The position numbers were made by a program, and so were the translations under genes. The notes beneath the pieces are model-generated. The model did not search any database, was not told where the DNA came from, and worked only from the letters and a program-made list of their open reading frames with translations. From assembly GCA_005883955.1 (NCBI GenBank), contig VAXH01000062.1, positions 1 to 56,640 of the forward strand: a stretch of 56,640 nucleotides of DNA, given 5' to 3'. Shown in pieces: positions 56,458 through 56,640 of this stretch. The stretch is from Actinomycetota bacterium (GTDB lineage Bacteria > Actinomycetota > Thermoleophilia > Gaiellales > Gaiellaceae). The stretch's first letter is position 1. Each line of letters opens with the position of its first letter.

Positions 56458-56640
<183 letters not shown>

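Overview
This is chromosomal DNA of a high-GC actinobacterium, most likely class Thermoleophilia (Gaiellales/Solirubrobacterales side). The basis is the 16S 5' end at the right edge, the GatCAB transamidosome, an F420-type LLM oxidoreductase, abundant GTG/TTG starts with 4-bp ATGA/GTGA overlaps, and a Streptomyces-like gas vesicle cluster. The class assignment is inference from gene content and about 180 bases of 16S, not a database match. TAA, TAG and TGA all serve as stops. Many genes appear leaderless, with a TANNNT hexamer 6-10 bases before the start codon. No CRISPR array, integrase or complete insertion sequence was seen.

Layout. 0-2.3 kb: small housekeeping genes (NIF3-insert-like protein, RNase HI) and tRNA-Gly(GCC) with terminator. 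2.4-6.6 kb: a 1390-residue BTAD/STAND-ATPase/WD40 regulator. 6.6-9.6 kb: a decayed stretch with a polypyrimidine tract, an alpha/beta-hydrolase pseudogene, an intact NmrA-like SDR gene and a cydB relic. 9.7-17.5 kb: one long co-directional gas vesicle operon of 16 genes, including four GvpA/J/S shell-family proteins, three GvpF/L proteins, GvpG, GvpO and GvpK. It also carries several accessory proteins that share an alanine-rich helix. 17.4-19.7 kb: a small cytoplasmic protein and a secreted Asp-box protein. 19.9-24.4 kb: a polyamine-type ABC transporter with an XRE-cupin regulator; the substrate-binding gene has an in-frame stop. 24.5-27.4 kb: PAS-LuxR regulator, receiver-like protein, arsenate reductase, Flp pilin, UdgX-type DNA glycosylase and tRNA-Cys(GCA).

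27.6-37.9 kb: ABC-2 exporter, secreted protein, TenA/PqqC-like enzyme, beta-hydroxyacid dehydrogenase, esterase, VOC dioxygenase, PaaI thioesterase, HMG-CoA reductase, diiron protein, DUF3224 and FolD. 38-41.6 kb: cold-shock protein and gatC-gatA-gatB. 41.6-49.9 kb: VOC protein, LLM oxidoreductase, M23 peptidase and an amino-acid block (class V aminotransferase-serA, YbaK deacylase, ilvE, DegT aminotransferase). 50-56.1 kb: RemA-like protein, MFS exporter, 3-methyladenine glycosylase, class A PBP and tyrS. 56.1-56.64 kb: rRNA promoter, a leader containing an intrinsic terminator, and the 16S 5' end.

The most interesting material is the gas vesicle operon, whose accessory proteins, GvpA1 tail and GvpO extension share one helix module and whose gvpA is duplicated almost identically. 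Next come two families of dispersed hairpin elements sitting in 5' leaders or gene ends, the terminator inside the rRNA leader, and a set of broken or internally deleted genes.
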